Below are positions 56,677 to 64,000 of a DNA stretch of 64,000 nt, one piece after another; position 1 is the stretch's first letter; every line of letters begins with the position of its first letter. A program made the position numbers and the translations under genes. The DNA comes from Flavobacterium frigoris (lineage in GTDB: Bacteria; Bacteroidota; Bacteroidia; Flavobacteriales; Flavobacteriaceae), in contig NZ_FOFZ01000008.1 of assembly GCF_900111075.1 (NCBI RefSeq), forward strand, positions 62,001 to 126,000, read 5' to 3'. Under the pieces are notes generated by a model that worked only from the letters and a program-made list of their open reading frames with translations, was not told the DNA's origin and did not search any database.

Positions 56677-58620
56677 ATGCAGCACCGACCTACTAAATAT
56701 CATAAAAACATTTTTCTTTCTGTATCGAATCAAACTGTTTCGGGTTTTATAATTAGAAAAATAAAAACCATATTATTAAGTGTTTTTTTACTGTTGGCTT
56801 CGGCGGCAGCCTTCTCACAAAACGATAGCATCAATAAGCAAAATGATTCCATAAACACTTCTCTAATTCAGGCATTCAACAAAAAACTGTCTATTATTGA
56901 AGCGCAACGCCTTACTGATTCCATCAAAAAAGTGGAATTAGAAAAGCAACTCCTTTCCTTAAAAACAACCGATAATCTTAAAAAAGAAGACCTAGAAAAA
57001 CAACTACTAGCGTTACATGAAAAAGACTCGCTACGCCTTACTGAAAAGAAAGCACAAATTAATTCAATGCGGCTTACCGCTAAAGGATATCCAGTTAACG
57101 GATTTTTTAATGACACTTTATTTCACATCTACAGTAAATTAGGTAGTTTCTCAGCCAAGGACCGAGCTGATGCTATTAGTGTTCGAATAACAAATCTTGC
57201 TGATCAATATGGTTTCAATGCAGATTCCATCAAAACAGTTGAAACAGAAACAAGCTTGGATTTAGTGAATGGCGAAAGCATTATTATGAGTATTACTGAA
57301 AATGATGCTCTTTGGAACAATACCACAAAACAGACATTGGCAAAGAAATACAAAGCATTGATTAGTGCCGCTATAATCAAATACAAAAGTGAAACCAGCT
57401 TGGCCACATTAGCCAAAGAAATCGGATTAGCATTACTTGTCTTGATTATTATGTTTGTATTAATTTCTTATTTGAAGAAGTTTTTTAAATGGACAGCATT
57501 TAAAATTAAATTTCAGGAAGACAAACGAATCCAAGGAATAAAAATTAGGAACTTCATTTTATTTGATGCCAAGCAGCAGGTGAATGCATTGCTTAATATC
57601 AACACGGTACTTAAGTGGTTGCTAATCGCATTACTCGTTTATATTGCCTTACCCATTCTCTTTGGGATTTTCCCATGGACTAAAGGATTTGCTTCTACCC
57701 TTTTTGGATATATCCTAAATCCGCTTAAAAAGATAGGTCTTGGTTTTTGGAATTATCTGCCAAATTTGATTACGATTTTGGTGATTATTTTTGTGTTCCG
57801 ATACGTATTAAAAGGAATTAAGTTCCTTAAAAACGAAATTGAAAAAGGGAATTTAGAACTACCTGGTTTTTTTCCAGATTGGGCTAATCCCACCTATCAA
57901 ATTATAAGAGTAATTGTATTTGCTTTTATGGTTGTCGTAATTTTCCCCTATCTTCCTGGAAGTGATTCCCCTGTATTTCAAGGCGTTTCTGTTTTTCTGG
58001 GTTTCCTGTTTACGTTTGGTTCAGCAGGATCACTTTCGAATATTATTGCTGGTTTAATACTGACGTATATGCGCTTGTTTAAAATTGGTGACCGAGTAAA
58101 AATTGGCGAAGTGGTAGGTGACGTAATCGAAAAATCATTATTAGTCACCCGAATAAGAACGATTAAAAACGAAATCATCTCTATTCCTAACTCGACCGTG
58201 ATGAGTAGCCACACGATTAATTACAGTAGCGATGCTCCTGAGAAAGGGCTGATTATTCACTCCACAGTAACTATTGGTTACGATGTGCCCTGGAAAGACA
58301 TGCATCAAGCATTGATTGATGCTGCTTTAAAAACAGCATTAATTTTACAAGAACCAAAACCTTTTGTATTACAAACCAGCCTAGATGATTTCTATGTATC
58401 TTATGAGATCAATGCGTATATCAAAGAGCCTAACAAGCAGGCGGTAATCTATTCTGATCTACATCAAAACATTCAAGATGTGTGTAATGAAAGAGGAATT
58501 GAAATTATGTCGCCACATTATCGCGCAGCAAGAGATGGAAATAGAACCACTATTCCTGAGAATTATTTAGACAAAGAATATCAAGCTCCTCCATTTAATG
58601 TGACATTGAAAAAAGAGTAA
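56677..58620 (+). CDS. MscS-family mechanosensitive ion channel
   Basis: A 647-residue inner membrane channel with an extra periplasmic part. A signal sequence with a long n-region ends near AAAFSQ (residue 47), residues 50-240 include a coiled coil and a periplasmic domain, and five helices lie at about 248-266, 310-334, 361-378, 408-428 and 433-460. The pore helix and beta domain carry GSAGSLSNIIAGLILTYMR, FKIGDRVKIGEVVGDVIEKS and ISIPNSTVMSSHTINYS. The C-terminal alpha/beta domain is complete. It releases solutes on osmotic downshock in related proteins. The IS4-type element begins about 80 bases after its stop. Confidence 0.92.
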   Translation: MQHRPTKYHKNIFLSVSNQTVSGFIIRKIKTILLSVFLLLASAAAFSQNDSINKQNDSINTSLIQAFNKKLSIIEAQRLTDSIKKVELEKQLLSLKTTDNLKKEDLEKQLLALHEKDSLRLTEKKAQINSMRLTAKGYPVNGFFNDTLFHIYSKLGSFSAKDRADAISVRITNLADQYGFNADSIKTVETETSLDLVNGESIIMSITENDALWNNTTKQTLAKKYKALISAAIIKYKSETSLATLAKEIGLALLVLIIMFVLISYLKKFFKWTAFKIKFQEDKRIQGIKIRNFILFDAKQQVNALLNINTVLKWLLIALLVYIALPILFGIFPWTKGFASTLFGYILNPLKKIGLGFWNYLPNLITILVIIFVFRYVLKGIKFLKNEIEKGNLELPGFFPDWANPTYQIIRVIVFAFMVVVIFPYLPGSDSPVFQGVSVFLGFLFTFGSAGSLSNIIAGLILTYMRLFKIGDRVKIGEVVGDVIEKSLLVTRIRTIKNEIISIPNSTVMSSHTINYSSDAPEKGLIIHSTVTIGYDVPWKDMHQALIDAALKTALILQEPKPFVLQTSLDDFYVSYEINAYIKEPNKQAVIYSDLHQNIQDVCNERGIEIMSPHYRAARDGNRTTIPENYLDKEYQAPPFNVTLKKE

Positions 58621-58656
58621 TTCATATCGGCTATTTTTTTTAAACGTTTAATCGCT

Positions 58657-58664
58657 TATATTTG
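58657..58664 (+). promoter_or_regulatory. -7 promoter element ahead of the insertion sequence
   Basis: TATATTTG fits TAnnTTTG. It lies in host DNA 25 bases left of the target duplication. Without the inserted element it would be about 130 bases upstream of the adenosine deaminase-like ATG, so it is a good candidate for that gene's original promoter; now it reads into the transposase. Confidence 0.6.
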
Positions 58665-58688
58665 CCTCCAATTTATTCTGAATAGCAT

Positions 58689-58697
58689 ATTTAGAAT
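58689..58697 (+). repeat. 9-bp target site duplication, left
   Basis: ATTTAGAAT, identical to 60084-60092, directly abuts the left inverted repeat of the insertion sequence. Confidence 0.9.
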
Positions 58698-58715
58698 CAT
58701 TGTTGTCCGATAAAA

Positions 58716-58741
58716 AAAGAAGCCAAAAAGATGGCTTCTTT
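58716..58741. other. Hairpin inside the left end of the insertion sequence
   Basis: AAAGAAGCCA (58716-58725) pairs perfectly with TGGCTTCTTT (58732-58741). It lies between the inverted repeat and the transposase ATG and may limit read-through transcription into the transposase, as in other insertion sequences; it could also end transcripts of the channel gene. Confidence 0.7.
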
Positions 58742-58780
58742 AAATGAATCGTAAATTTGTGTTTCGACATACAAAATACG

Positions 58781-59983
58781 ATGAGTAAAAGTAATTATTT
58801 TTCTAGTAAATCTGTTTTCGGACAGCTGATTTCTTTAATTGACGATTCGATTATAAAAAAAGAAGTCAAAAAATGTGAATCAGACCGTTATACAAAGCGA
58901 TTTACCACAAAAGACCATTTGATAAGTATGCTTTTTTGTTCTTTCTCAAAGTGTACATCACTTAGAGAAATATCTGGAGCAATGCTTGGTTTATCAGGTA
59001 AAACAAGTAGTTTTCAGTTAAATCACATCCCTAAAAGGAGTACTTTATCTGATGCTAATAAGAAAAGAGATGTTTTGGTTTTTGAAAATATTTATCATCA
59101 ATTGCTAAAGCAATATGGTGGTTTTTTATCGGACAGCCGCATTAAAGATGTTATAAATAAGCAGGTCAAAATTTTTGATAGTTCAACAATTAGCCTATTC
59201 AAAGACATTATGGGTTGCGTAGGAAGAAATCCAAAAAGTGGAAAAAGAAAAGGAGGAATTAAATTGCATACGGTTGTCAATGCTGATGAAATGGTGCCGA
59301 GTTTGGTTTGGTTCAGCGAAGCCAAAACACACGACCACAATTTTTTAGAAAAATTAAAATGCGATGAAAACACCATTTATGTTTTTGACAAAGGATACAA
59401 TGATTACAAGGCTTTTGAGCATTTTACAGCTCAAAAAACAGGGTTTGTAACTCGAATAAAAGACAACGCATCGTATATAAGTATCGAAAAACTAGATATT
59501 GGAGAACGAATTCATAACGGAGTTTTAGAAGATGAAATTATTGAAATTGATGTGAAAAAAGGTAAAGAAATGTCGAAATTAAGGTTGAGAAAAGTGACGT
59601 TTTATGACCTAGTAAACAAACGAGAATTTGAGTTTTTAACTAATTTATTTGACTTGCGCGCCGATTTAATTGCGGCTTTGTATAAAACAAGATGGCAAAT
59701 AGAGTTATTATTCAAACAATTAAAGCAAAATTTTCCATTAAAATATTTCTTGGGAGATAATGAAAATGCCATTAAAATACAGATTTATTGTGTTTTGATA
59801 GTTAACTTGCTATTAGCGGTGGTCAAAAAGAAACTAAAGCGCAGTTGGGCATTTTCAAATTTGGTTAGCTTTTGTAAAATTCATCTTTTTAATTACATCA
59901 ATTTAATGAAATTTCTGGAAAATCCAGAAAAGGATTGGATAATTGACAAGGCTGAAACAGAACAACTATCATTAATTTTGTGA
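58781..59983 (+). CDS. IS4-family transposase
   Basis: A 400-residue DDE transposase from the ATG at 58781. The N-terminal part (SVFGQLISLIDDSIIKKEV, then FTTKDHLISMLFCSFSKCTS) is the DUF4372 domain common in this group. The catalytic residues are Asp in IFDSSTISLF, Asp in YVFDKGYNDY and Glu in YKTRWQIELLFKQLK, the last being a perfect Y-x2-R-x3-E-x6-K signature. The frame also opens at a TTG at 58757, which is less likely. No frameshift or internal stop is seen, so the enzyme should be functional. Confidence 0.95.
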   Translation: MSKSNYFSSKSVFGQLISLIDDSIIKKEVKKCESDRYTKRFTTKDHLISMLFCSFSKCTSLREISGAMLGLSGKTSSFQLNHIPKRSTLSDANKKRDVLVFENIYHQLLKQYGGFLSDSRIKDVINKQVKIFDSSTISLFKDIMGCVGRNPKSGKRKGGIKLHTVVNADEMVPSLVWFSEAKTHDHNFLEKLKCDENTIYVFDKGYNDYKAFEHFTAQKTGFVTRIKDNASYISIEKLDIGERIHNGVLEDEIIEIDVKKGKEMSKLRLRKVTFYDLVNKREFEFLTNLFDLRADLIAALYKTRWQIELLFKQLKQNFPLKYFLGDNENAIKIQIYCVLIVNLLLAVVKKKLKRSWAFSNLVSFCKIHLFNYINLMKFLENPEKDWIIDKAETEQLSLIL

Positions 59984-60083
59984 CCTGTTTTTGGAAAAGC
60001 ATAGAAGATGAAAATTAAAACAATGAAAATCAAATAGATAAAAAATAAAATATTACGATTTTATTTTTTATCGGACATTAATG

Positions 60084-60092
60084 ATTTAGAAT
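60084..60092 (+). repeat. 9-bp target site duplication, right
   Basis: ATTTAGAAT directly follows the right inverted repeat; same sequence as 58689-58697. Confidence 0.9.
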
Positions 60093-60155
60093 AGATATAA
60101 TGATATGCAAACTATAATTCAGGTACTCAAAATGAATTCCTTTGCTTCAATTTTA

Positions 60156-60169
60156 CCGATAATTATCGG
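60156..60169. repeat. Palindrome upstream of the adenosine deaminase-like gene
   Basis: CCGATAATTATCGG is a perfect 14-base palindrome 20 bases before the ATG at 60189. It may be an operator, or another copy of the palindrome family seen at 53033. Confidence 0.6.
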
Positions 60170-60188
60170 AACCACAAAAACAGATATT

Positions 60189-61607
60189 ATGAAATTAATT
60201 TATACGCTTCTTTTTTCGGCAATGCTGAATCTAAGCTACTCACAATCCCCTAGTCTTTACTTAGAGAAAATTAGAAATAATGAAGCTGAACTTACAGCTT
60301 TCTTTTCTCAAATGCCAAAAGGAGGCGATCTACACCACCATTTTAGTGGTTCCATTTATGCCGAACCAATGTTAGAAGACGCAATAACCGAAGACTTTTA
60401 CTTGAATACTACCACTATGGAAGTGCTTAAGGAAAAACCTGCAACTGGTACTTGGGAAAAATTCTCTGCTATAGCTAATCGCGGTGAACTAGGCGTTTAC
60501 AAACAGAAAATAATGGAAAAATGGTCTGTAAAAGACTATAATCATGTTAGTTACCCGTCAGACAAATTGTTTTTTGAGTCTTTTGGAAAGTTCAGTCCAG
60601 CAATTGTGGGGCATTTTGGCGAAGGTTTATTGGAACTAAAAAATAGAGCAATTAAGGAAAACGTGAGTTATATCGAAACCGAATTCTCGACTATCCCTTC
60701 TAAAATCAATACCGCTGATCTATTAGGTTTTAATACCCAATTAAGACAATTGGCAAACAACAGAAACGAAAAAGGAGTAAAATCACTTCTTGATACGCTT
60801 TACAGCACAATGCTAAAAAGAGATGCAGTGGCAGATGCGAAGGATTTCAACACGAACTTTGTAACTAAACTACACACCGATTTGAAAATTGACGATGAAC
60901 GTTTCACGATGCGTTATCAAAATTTTGTATTGCGTTTTATGGAACCTGTGGATTTATTTAAAAATTTAGTCGTCGCTTTTATCTCAGCCGATAGCAGTCC
61001 GCTAATGGCTGGTGTTAATATTGTTTCGCCAGAAGACAGTGAAACCTCGATGAAAGATTATTGGTTGCACATGGTAATGTTCAACTATTGCCACACTAAA
61101 TTTCCTGATGTAAAATACTCGATGCATGCGGGCGAGCTCACCTTAGGACTGGTTCAACCTGAAGATCTGACATCACATATTAACGATGCTGTTTATACGG
61201 CTGGAGCCAATCGTATTGGACATGGAGTTGACATGGCGTACGAAGCAAAATCATACGAGTTGTTACGCTACATGGCAATAAACAAGATTGCTATTGAAAT
61301 CAATCTAGTAAGCAATGAGTTCATTTTGAAAGTCAAAGAAAACCGCCATCCAATTTCTCTATACAAAGCGTTTGGAGTTCCCATCGTTATCAGTACAGAT
61401 GATGCCGGGATATTGCGATCTAATATGACTGAACAATATGTTTTATTGGCTAAGAGATACAAAGACATATCCTATGCTGATATCAAGCAATATGTGTACA
61501 ACAGCATAAACTACAGCTTTATACAGGATGATAAGGTAAAAAAACAATTATTAAAAGATCTTGACTTGAGATTTAAAACTTTTGAAGCCAATTTTCCTTT
61601 AAAATAA
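60189..61607 (+). CDS. Secreted adenosine deaminase-like protein (ADGF/CECR1 type)
   Basis: A 472-residue exported metal-dependent deaminase. From the ATG at 60189 the signal peptide ends near LSYSQS. MPKGGDLHHHFSGS carries the first two metal ligands (His49, His51), YSMHAGEL, ANRIGHGVDMAYE and VISTDDAGI give the rest of the ADA site. Length and secretion resemble the ADGF group rather than cytoplasmic adenosine deaminase. It probably deaminates external adenosine. The frame runs upstream to 60105, which would put 28 residues before the signal peptide. The insertion sequence ends 105 bases before the ATG. Confidence 0.9.
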   Translation: MKLIYTLLFSAMLNLSYSQSPSLYLEKIRNNEAELTAFFSQMPKGGDLHHHFSGSIYAEPMLEDAITEDFYLNTTTMEVLKEKPATGTWEKFSAIANRGELGVYKQKIMEKWSVKDYNHVSYPSDKLFFESFGKFSPAIVGHFGEGLLELKNRAIKENVSYIETEFSTIPSKINTADLLGFNTQLRQLANNRNEKGVKSLLDTLYSTMLKRDAVADAKDFNTNFVTKLHTDLKIDDERFTMRYQNFVLRFMEPVDLFKNLVVAFISADSSPLMAGVNIVSPEDSETSMKDYWLHMVMFNYCHTKFPDVKYSMHAGELTLGLVQPEDLTSHINDAVYTAGANRIGHGVDMAYEAKSYELLRYMAINKIAIEINLVSNEFILKVKENRHPISLYKAFGVPIVISTDDAGILRSNMTEQYVLLAKRYKDISYADIKQYVYNSINYSFIQDDKVKKQLLKDLDLRFKTFEANFPLK

Positions 61608-61613
61608 ATTCTA

Positions 61614-62087
61614 ATGAACATCAAATTGATCGCCATTGGCAAAACAGATAATAAAGCATTACAATCCTTAATTGACGATTATACAAAGCGATTGTCTTTT
61701 TATATCAAGTTTGACTTAGAGGTTATCCCAGATATTAAGAATGTAAAAAACTTATCTGAAAGCCAACAGAAAGAGAAAGAAGGTGAATTAATCTTGGCAA
61801 AAATATCCCCAACTGATCAATTGATCCTATTGGATGAAAATGGAAAGAATTTTTCAAGTGTAGGATTCTCTGAAGAACTGCAAAAGAAAATGAATTCTGG
61901 CATAAAAACTTTAGTATTTGTAATTGGTGGACCTTATGGCTTTTCTGATACAGTCTACGCCAAAGCACAAGGAAAGATTTCGCTTTCGTTAATGACATTC
62001 TCTCATCAAATGGTGCGTTTGTTTTTTATCGAACAACTATATCGTGGATTTACTATTTTAAAGAATGAACCGTATCATCACCAATAA
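61614..62087 (+). CDS. rlmH: 23S rRNA (pseudouridine1915-N3)-methyltransferase RlmH
   Basis: A 157-residue SPOUT methyltransferase acting on pseudouridine 1915 of 23S rRNA. LIAIGKTDNKALQSLIDDYTKRLS, LILLDENGKNFSSVGFSEEL, VFVIGGPYGFSD and LSLMTFSHQMVRLFFIEQLYRGFTI match the family over full length, including the C-terminal YHH(Q). It starts only 6 bases after the deaminase-like gene's stop and so depends on transcription from upstream. Confidence 0.96.
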   Translation: MNIKLIAIGKTDNKALQSLIDDYTKRLSFYIKFDLEVIPDIKNVKNLSESQQKEKEGELILAKISPTDQLILLDENGKNFSSVGFSEELQKKMNSGIKTLVFVIGGPYGFSDTVYAKAQGKISLSLMTFSHQMVRLFFIEQLYRGFTILKNEPYHHQ

Positions 62088-62130
62088 AAAGTGATCAGGG
62101 TTCAGTCTTTAGTATTCAGTATCGTGTCTT

Positions 62131-62751
62131 TTAATACACAAACTCCTCTCTATTCTTAATATCCAATCTCAAACTTTCAATAAAAATCTTATTTTGAATG
62201 TACATTCCGTAGCTCATGTTTTTATCAAACATAAAAATAAAATTATTAGCTAATTCTTTTGGCAATATCGTGGTAAACATCTCTTTAATTTTTTCTCTTT
62301 TAATAACATTATTTTCAATTAAAATTTCATTTTTTTTATCGAAATAGATAATAGTTCCAATTGGTTTCTCCATTTTATAATACACCTTCGTGAAAGGAAT
62401 AAAAGCCATATTCTTCCCGATACTATCTGCATAAGAATAATAATTCTCAGCCTTTTCATTTTTATGGGCTTTTTCTTTGCGTTTCTTATCTTGTAATTTC
62501 ACTACCTCAGGAATAACTAATTTCAACGGCAAGCGCTTGTCAATATTAAGAATCCAATTGGTTGTGATAATGCTATTTTTTCGGTTTACTTCCGCCAAAG
62601 TATCTTTGCCGCTTATTCTAAAAAAAATATAAATGGCCGAGTGATCAACAACATTGCTTACTACTGTTACATTGGATTTTGGCAATAAGATATCTTCTTT
62701 ATTTCCGCAAGACACTATAAGAAAAACGATAACTAAACTTAAATATTTCAT
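62131..62751 (-). CDS. Lipoprotein of unknown function
   Basis: A 206-residue lipoprotein with lipobox FLIVSC (Cys15). The mature part is rich in Lys, Ile and Asn with a basic segment KLQDKKRKEKAHKNEKAE in the middle; the conserved-looking phrases are SAIYIFFRISGKDTLAEVNR and FIPFTKVYYKMEKPIGTIIY. I do not recognise a family. It is convergent with rlmH and lies downstream of folP, with 134 bases between them. Confidence 0.65.
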   Translation of the reverse strand: MKYLSLVIVFLIVSCGNKEDILLPKSNVTVVSNVVDHSAIYIFFRISGKDTLAEVNRKNSIITTNWILNIDKRLPLKLVIPEVVKLQDKKRKEKAHKNEKAENYYSYADSIGKNMAFIPFTKVYYKMEKPIGTIIYFDKKNEILIENNVIKREKIKEMFTTILPKELANNFIFMFDKNMSYGMYIQNKIFIESLRLDIKNREEFVY

Positions 62752-62885
62752 ATGTAGATATTATTTATTTTTTAAAAGTAACAGAAAAACAATTCCGTTT
62801 TTGGGTTTTTATTTGAGTCATTAAACTTGGTTTGACATTAATGCATTCGTGTTTACCTCGAATTTCTGGCACGCTCCTATCCTAT

Positions 62886-63710
62886 TTATAAATTAATTTT
62901 TTTCCAAAGTAGCACACACTCTATCGCTTCTTTTACATCGTGAACGCGGAGAATTTTGGCTCCTTTAGTCAAGGCAATGGTATTTAAAACCGTGGTTCCG
63001 TTAAAAGCTTCTTTAGCACTGTTATTCAGCGTTTTATAGATCATTGATTTTCTAGAGACTCCCACTAATAAAGGTAATTCCAGTAGTTGAAATAATTCTG
63101 CTTTTCGAAGTACTTCATAGTTCTGGTCAATCGTTTTGGCAAAGCCAAAACCAGGATCAATAATCAAATCGTTAATCCCTAAACTCCTCGCCTTATTGAC
63201 TTTTTCTGAAAAATAGAACAGTATTTCTTTGAGAATATCTTCATAATGGGTCATACTCTGCATCGTTTGCGGGGTGCCACGCATATGCATCATAATATAC
63301 GGAACCTTATATTTGGCAATGACATCAAACATTTCATCGTCTAGATTTCCAGCAGAAATGTCATTTATAATAGCAGCGCCATTTTCAATACAGGCTTTGG
63401 CTACCTCACTTCTAAAAGTATCGATAGAAAGCAAGGCTTCCGGAAAATGTTTTAAGATCAATTGAACTGCAGGAATGATTCTACCCAATTCCTCTCCTTC
63501 TGAAACAAATTCTGCACTAGGTTTACTGGAATATGCCCCAATATCAATAAAAGTCGCGCCATCACTAATCATTTTGTCAACTTGAGTCAATAGTTCACTT
63601 TCATCATTGTACTTTCCTCCATCAAAAAACGAATTGGGTGTCACGTTCAAAATCCCCATTACTTTAGGAATTGATAAATCGATAAGTTGTCCTTTACAGT
63701 TAATTGTCAT
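62886..63710 (-). CDS. folP: Dihydropteroate synthase
   Basis: A 274-residue TIM-barrel enzyme of folate synthesis, joining p-aminobenzoate to the pterin; the target of sulfonamides. VMGILNVTPNSFFDGGKYND, FIDIGAYSSKPSAEFVSEGEE, INDISAGNLDDEMF, YIMMHMRGTPQTMQSMTHYE, LIIDPGFGFAKTIDQNYEVL, VGVSRKSMIY and ILRVHDVKEAIE are the family landmarks. The ATG at 63710 is divergent from the DUF1599 gene. Confidence 0.96.
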   Translation of the reverse strand: MTINCKGQLIDLSIPKVMGILNVTPNSFFDGGKYNDESELLTQVDKMISDGATFIDIGAYSSKPSAEFVSEGEELGRIIPAVQLILKHFPEALLSIDTFRSEVAKACIENGAAIINDISAGNLDDEMFDVIAKYKVPYIMMHMRGTPQTMQSMTHYEDILKEILFYFSEKVNKARSLGINDLIIDPGFGFAKTIDQNYEVLRKAELFQLLELPLLVGVSRKSMIYKTLNNSAKEAFNGTTVLNTIALTKGAKILRVHDVKEAIECVLLWKKINL

Positions 63711-63720
63711 TAATTTTTTG

Positions 63721-63825
63721 TTTAAGGTTTTACTTGTTTAAAGTTTTCTATGTTTAAAGATTAAAGTTGTTCAAATGCAAAACTCAACTATTCCATTAAC
63801 TTTAAACCTGAAACTTTAAACCTTT
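63721..63825. repeat. Low-complexity GTTTAAAG/CTTTAAAC repeats
   Basis: Several copies of GTTTAAAG on the left face two copies of AACTTTAAAC on the right (63798-63807 and 63812-63821), so the segment can form hairpins. It fills the divergent gap between folP and the DUF1599 gene. Confidence 0.6.
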
Positions 63826-63838
63826 TAAAATTAATTCC

Positions 63839-63846
63839 TATTTTTG
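63839..63846 (+). promoter_or_regulatory. -7 promoter element of the DUF1599 gene
   Basis: TATTTTTG, 29 bases before the ATG at 63876; consensus -7 box, no clear -33 box. Confidence 0.6.
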
Positions 63847-63875
63847 AGGAAATTTTAGACAAATATACATCAATA

Positions 63876-64000
63876 ATGAAGAATACTTCTCAAGAATACG
63901 ATAACGTAATTGCAATTTGTCGTTTGCTATTTATCAATAAAATGACTGATTACGGCAGTGCCTGGCGCATCTTACGATTGCCTTCATTAACGGATCAAAT
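63876..64000 (+). CDS. DUF1599 family protein, 5' part only (cut by right edge)
   Basis: The first 41 codons are present. NTSQEYDNVIAICRLLFINK and MTDYGSAWRILRLPSLTDQ match the N-terminus of DUF1599, a Bacteroidota family of about 180 residues of unknown function. In related genomes it is divergent from folP, as here. Confidence 0.85.
   Translation, partial: MKNTSQEYDNVIAICRLLFINKMTDYGSAWRILRLPSLTDQ

Larger units (their letters stand above)
58698..60083 (+). mobile_element. Complete IS4-family insertion sequence, 1386 bp
   Basis: Left end CATTGTTGTCCGATAAAAAA (58698-58717) and right end, read on the minus strand, CATTAATGTCCGATAAAAAA (60083-60064) are inverted repeats matching at 18 of 20 positions. 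A 9-bp direct repeat ATTTAGAAT flanks the element. It holds one transposase gene with an intact DDE and YREK motif and a hairpin near the left end. Everything expected of an active copy is present. It separates a promoter element from the adenosine deaminase-like gene. Confidence 0.95.

Noticed and set aside
58698-58703. Reading the left end of the insertion sequence as starting at TGTCCGATA (58704)
   Set aside because: The shorter ends do not leave a direct repeat; starting at CATT gives a perfect 9-bp duplication and longer inverted repeats.

Overview
The window looks like a piece of a Flavobacterium-type chromosome (Bacteroidota, Flavobacteriaceae). It is visibly AT-rich and has no clear Shine-Dalgarno sequences. 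Many genes are preceded by the Bacteroidota -7 element TAnnTTTG, several with a TTG 16-19 bases upstream. The gene families are typical of Flavobacteriia: DUF6503, DUF4835, DUF6495, DUF6913, an Rpb6-type omega subunit, an AguA/AguB pair, FabV beside FabI, and many short lipoproteins. No rRNA, tRNA or CRISPR array was seen.

Layout. 1-5.0 kb is an accessory, repeat-dense stretch: a gene cut by the left edge, a MORN-repeat lipoprotein flanked by two 194-bp direct repeats, tandem repeats of 105-117 bp, a DUF1853 nuclease-like gene, a Gmad2 lipoprotein and an M24 peptidase homologue. 5-20 kb is mostly single genes: two coupled DoxX-like proteins, the putrescine genes aguB and aguA with a beta-propeller lipoprotein on the opposite strand between them, an M1 aminopeptidase, a mutarotase-like gene, a GNAT, a subtilase lipoprotein, smpB, an XRE-Fic protein and pcm. 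20.6-28.7 kb is a plus-strand run: oxidoreductase, hydroxyacyl-CoA dehydrogenase, DUF1015, YggS, exonuclease/GIY-YIG, ion channel, miaA and acyl-ACP thioesterase.

28.8-41.6 kb is a minus-strand housekeeping block: a two-component system with coaE and a glycosyltransferase; fabI and fabV; the set bamD-omega-coaBC-DUF4835-recN; dapA with DUF6913. 41.7-43.5 kb carries a 5'-nucleotidase split into two genes. 43.5-54 kb holds ligA, the rpsF-rpsR-rplI operon, a LytTR regulator, priA, yihY and nadC. 54.5-64 kb has a small lipoprotein, two membrane genes (DUF2254, MscS-like), a complete IS4-family insertion sequence, a secreted adenosine deaminase-like gene, rlmH, folP and the start of a DUF1599 gene.

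The most notable points are: (1) an intact 1386-bp IS4-type element with a 9-bp target duplication, sitting between a good -7 promoter element and the adenosine deaminase-rlmH pair; (2) the 194-bp direct repeats around the MORN lipoprotein gene, next to an imperfect palindrome with attC-like symmetry; (3) two different enoyl-ACP reductases (FabV and FabI) side by side; (4) a conserved-looking hairpin element between the two halves of the 5'-nucleotidase; (5) an orphan terminator-type hairpin downstream of rplI; (6) a Fic protein with a deviant catalytic motif. I found no clear defence island or obviously new multi-gene system.
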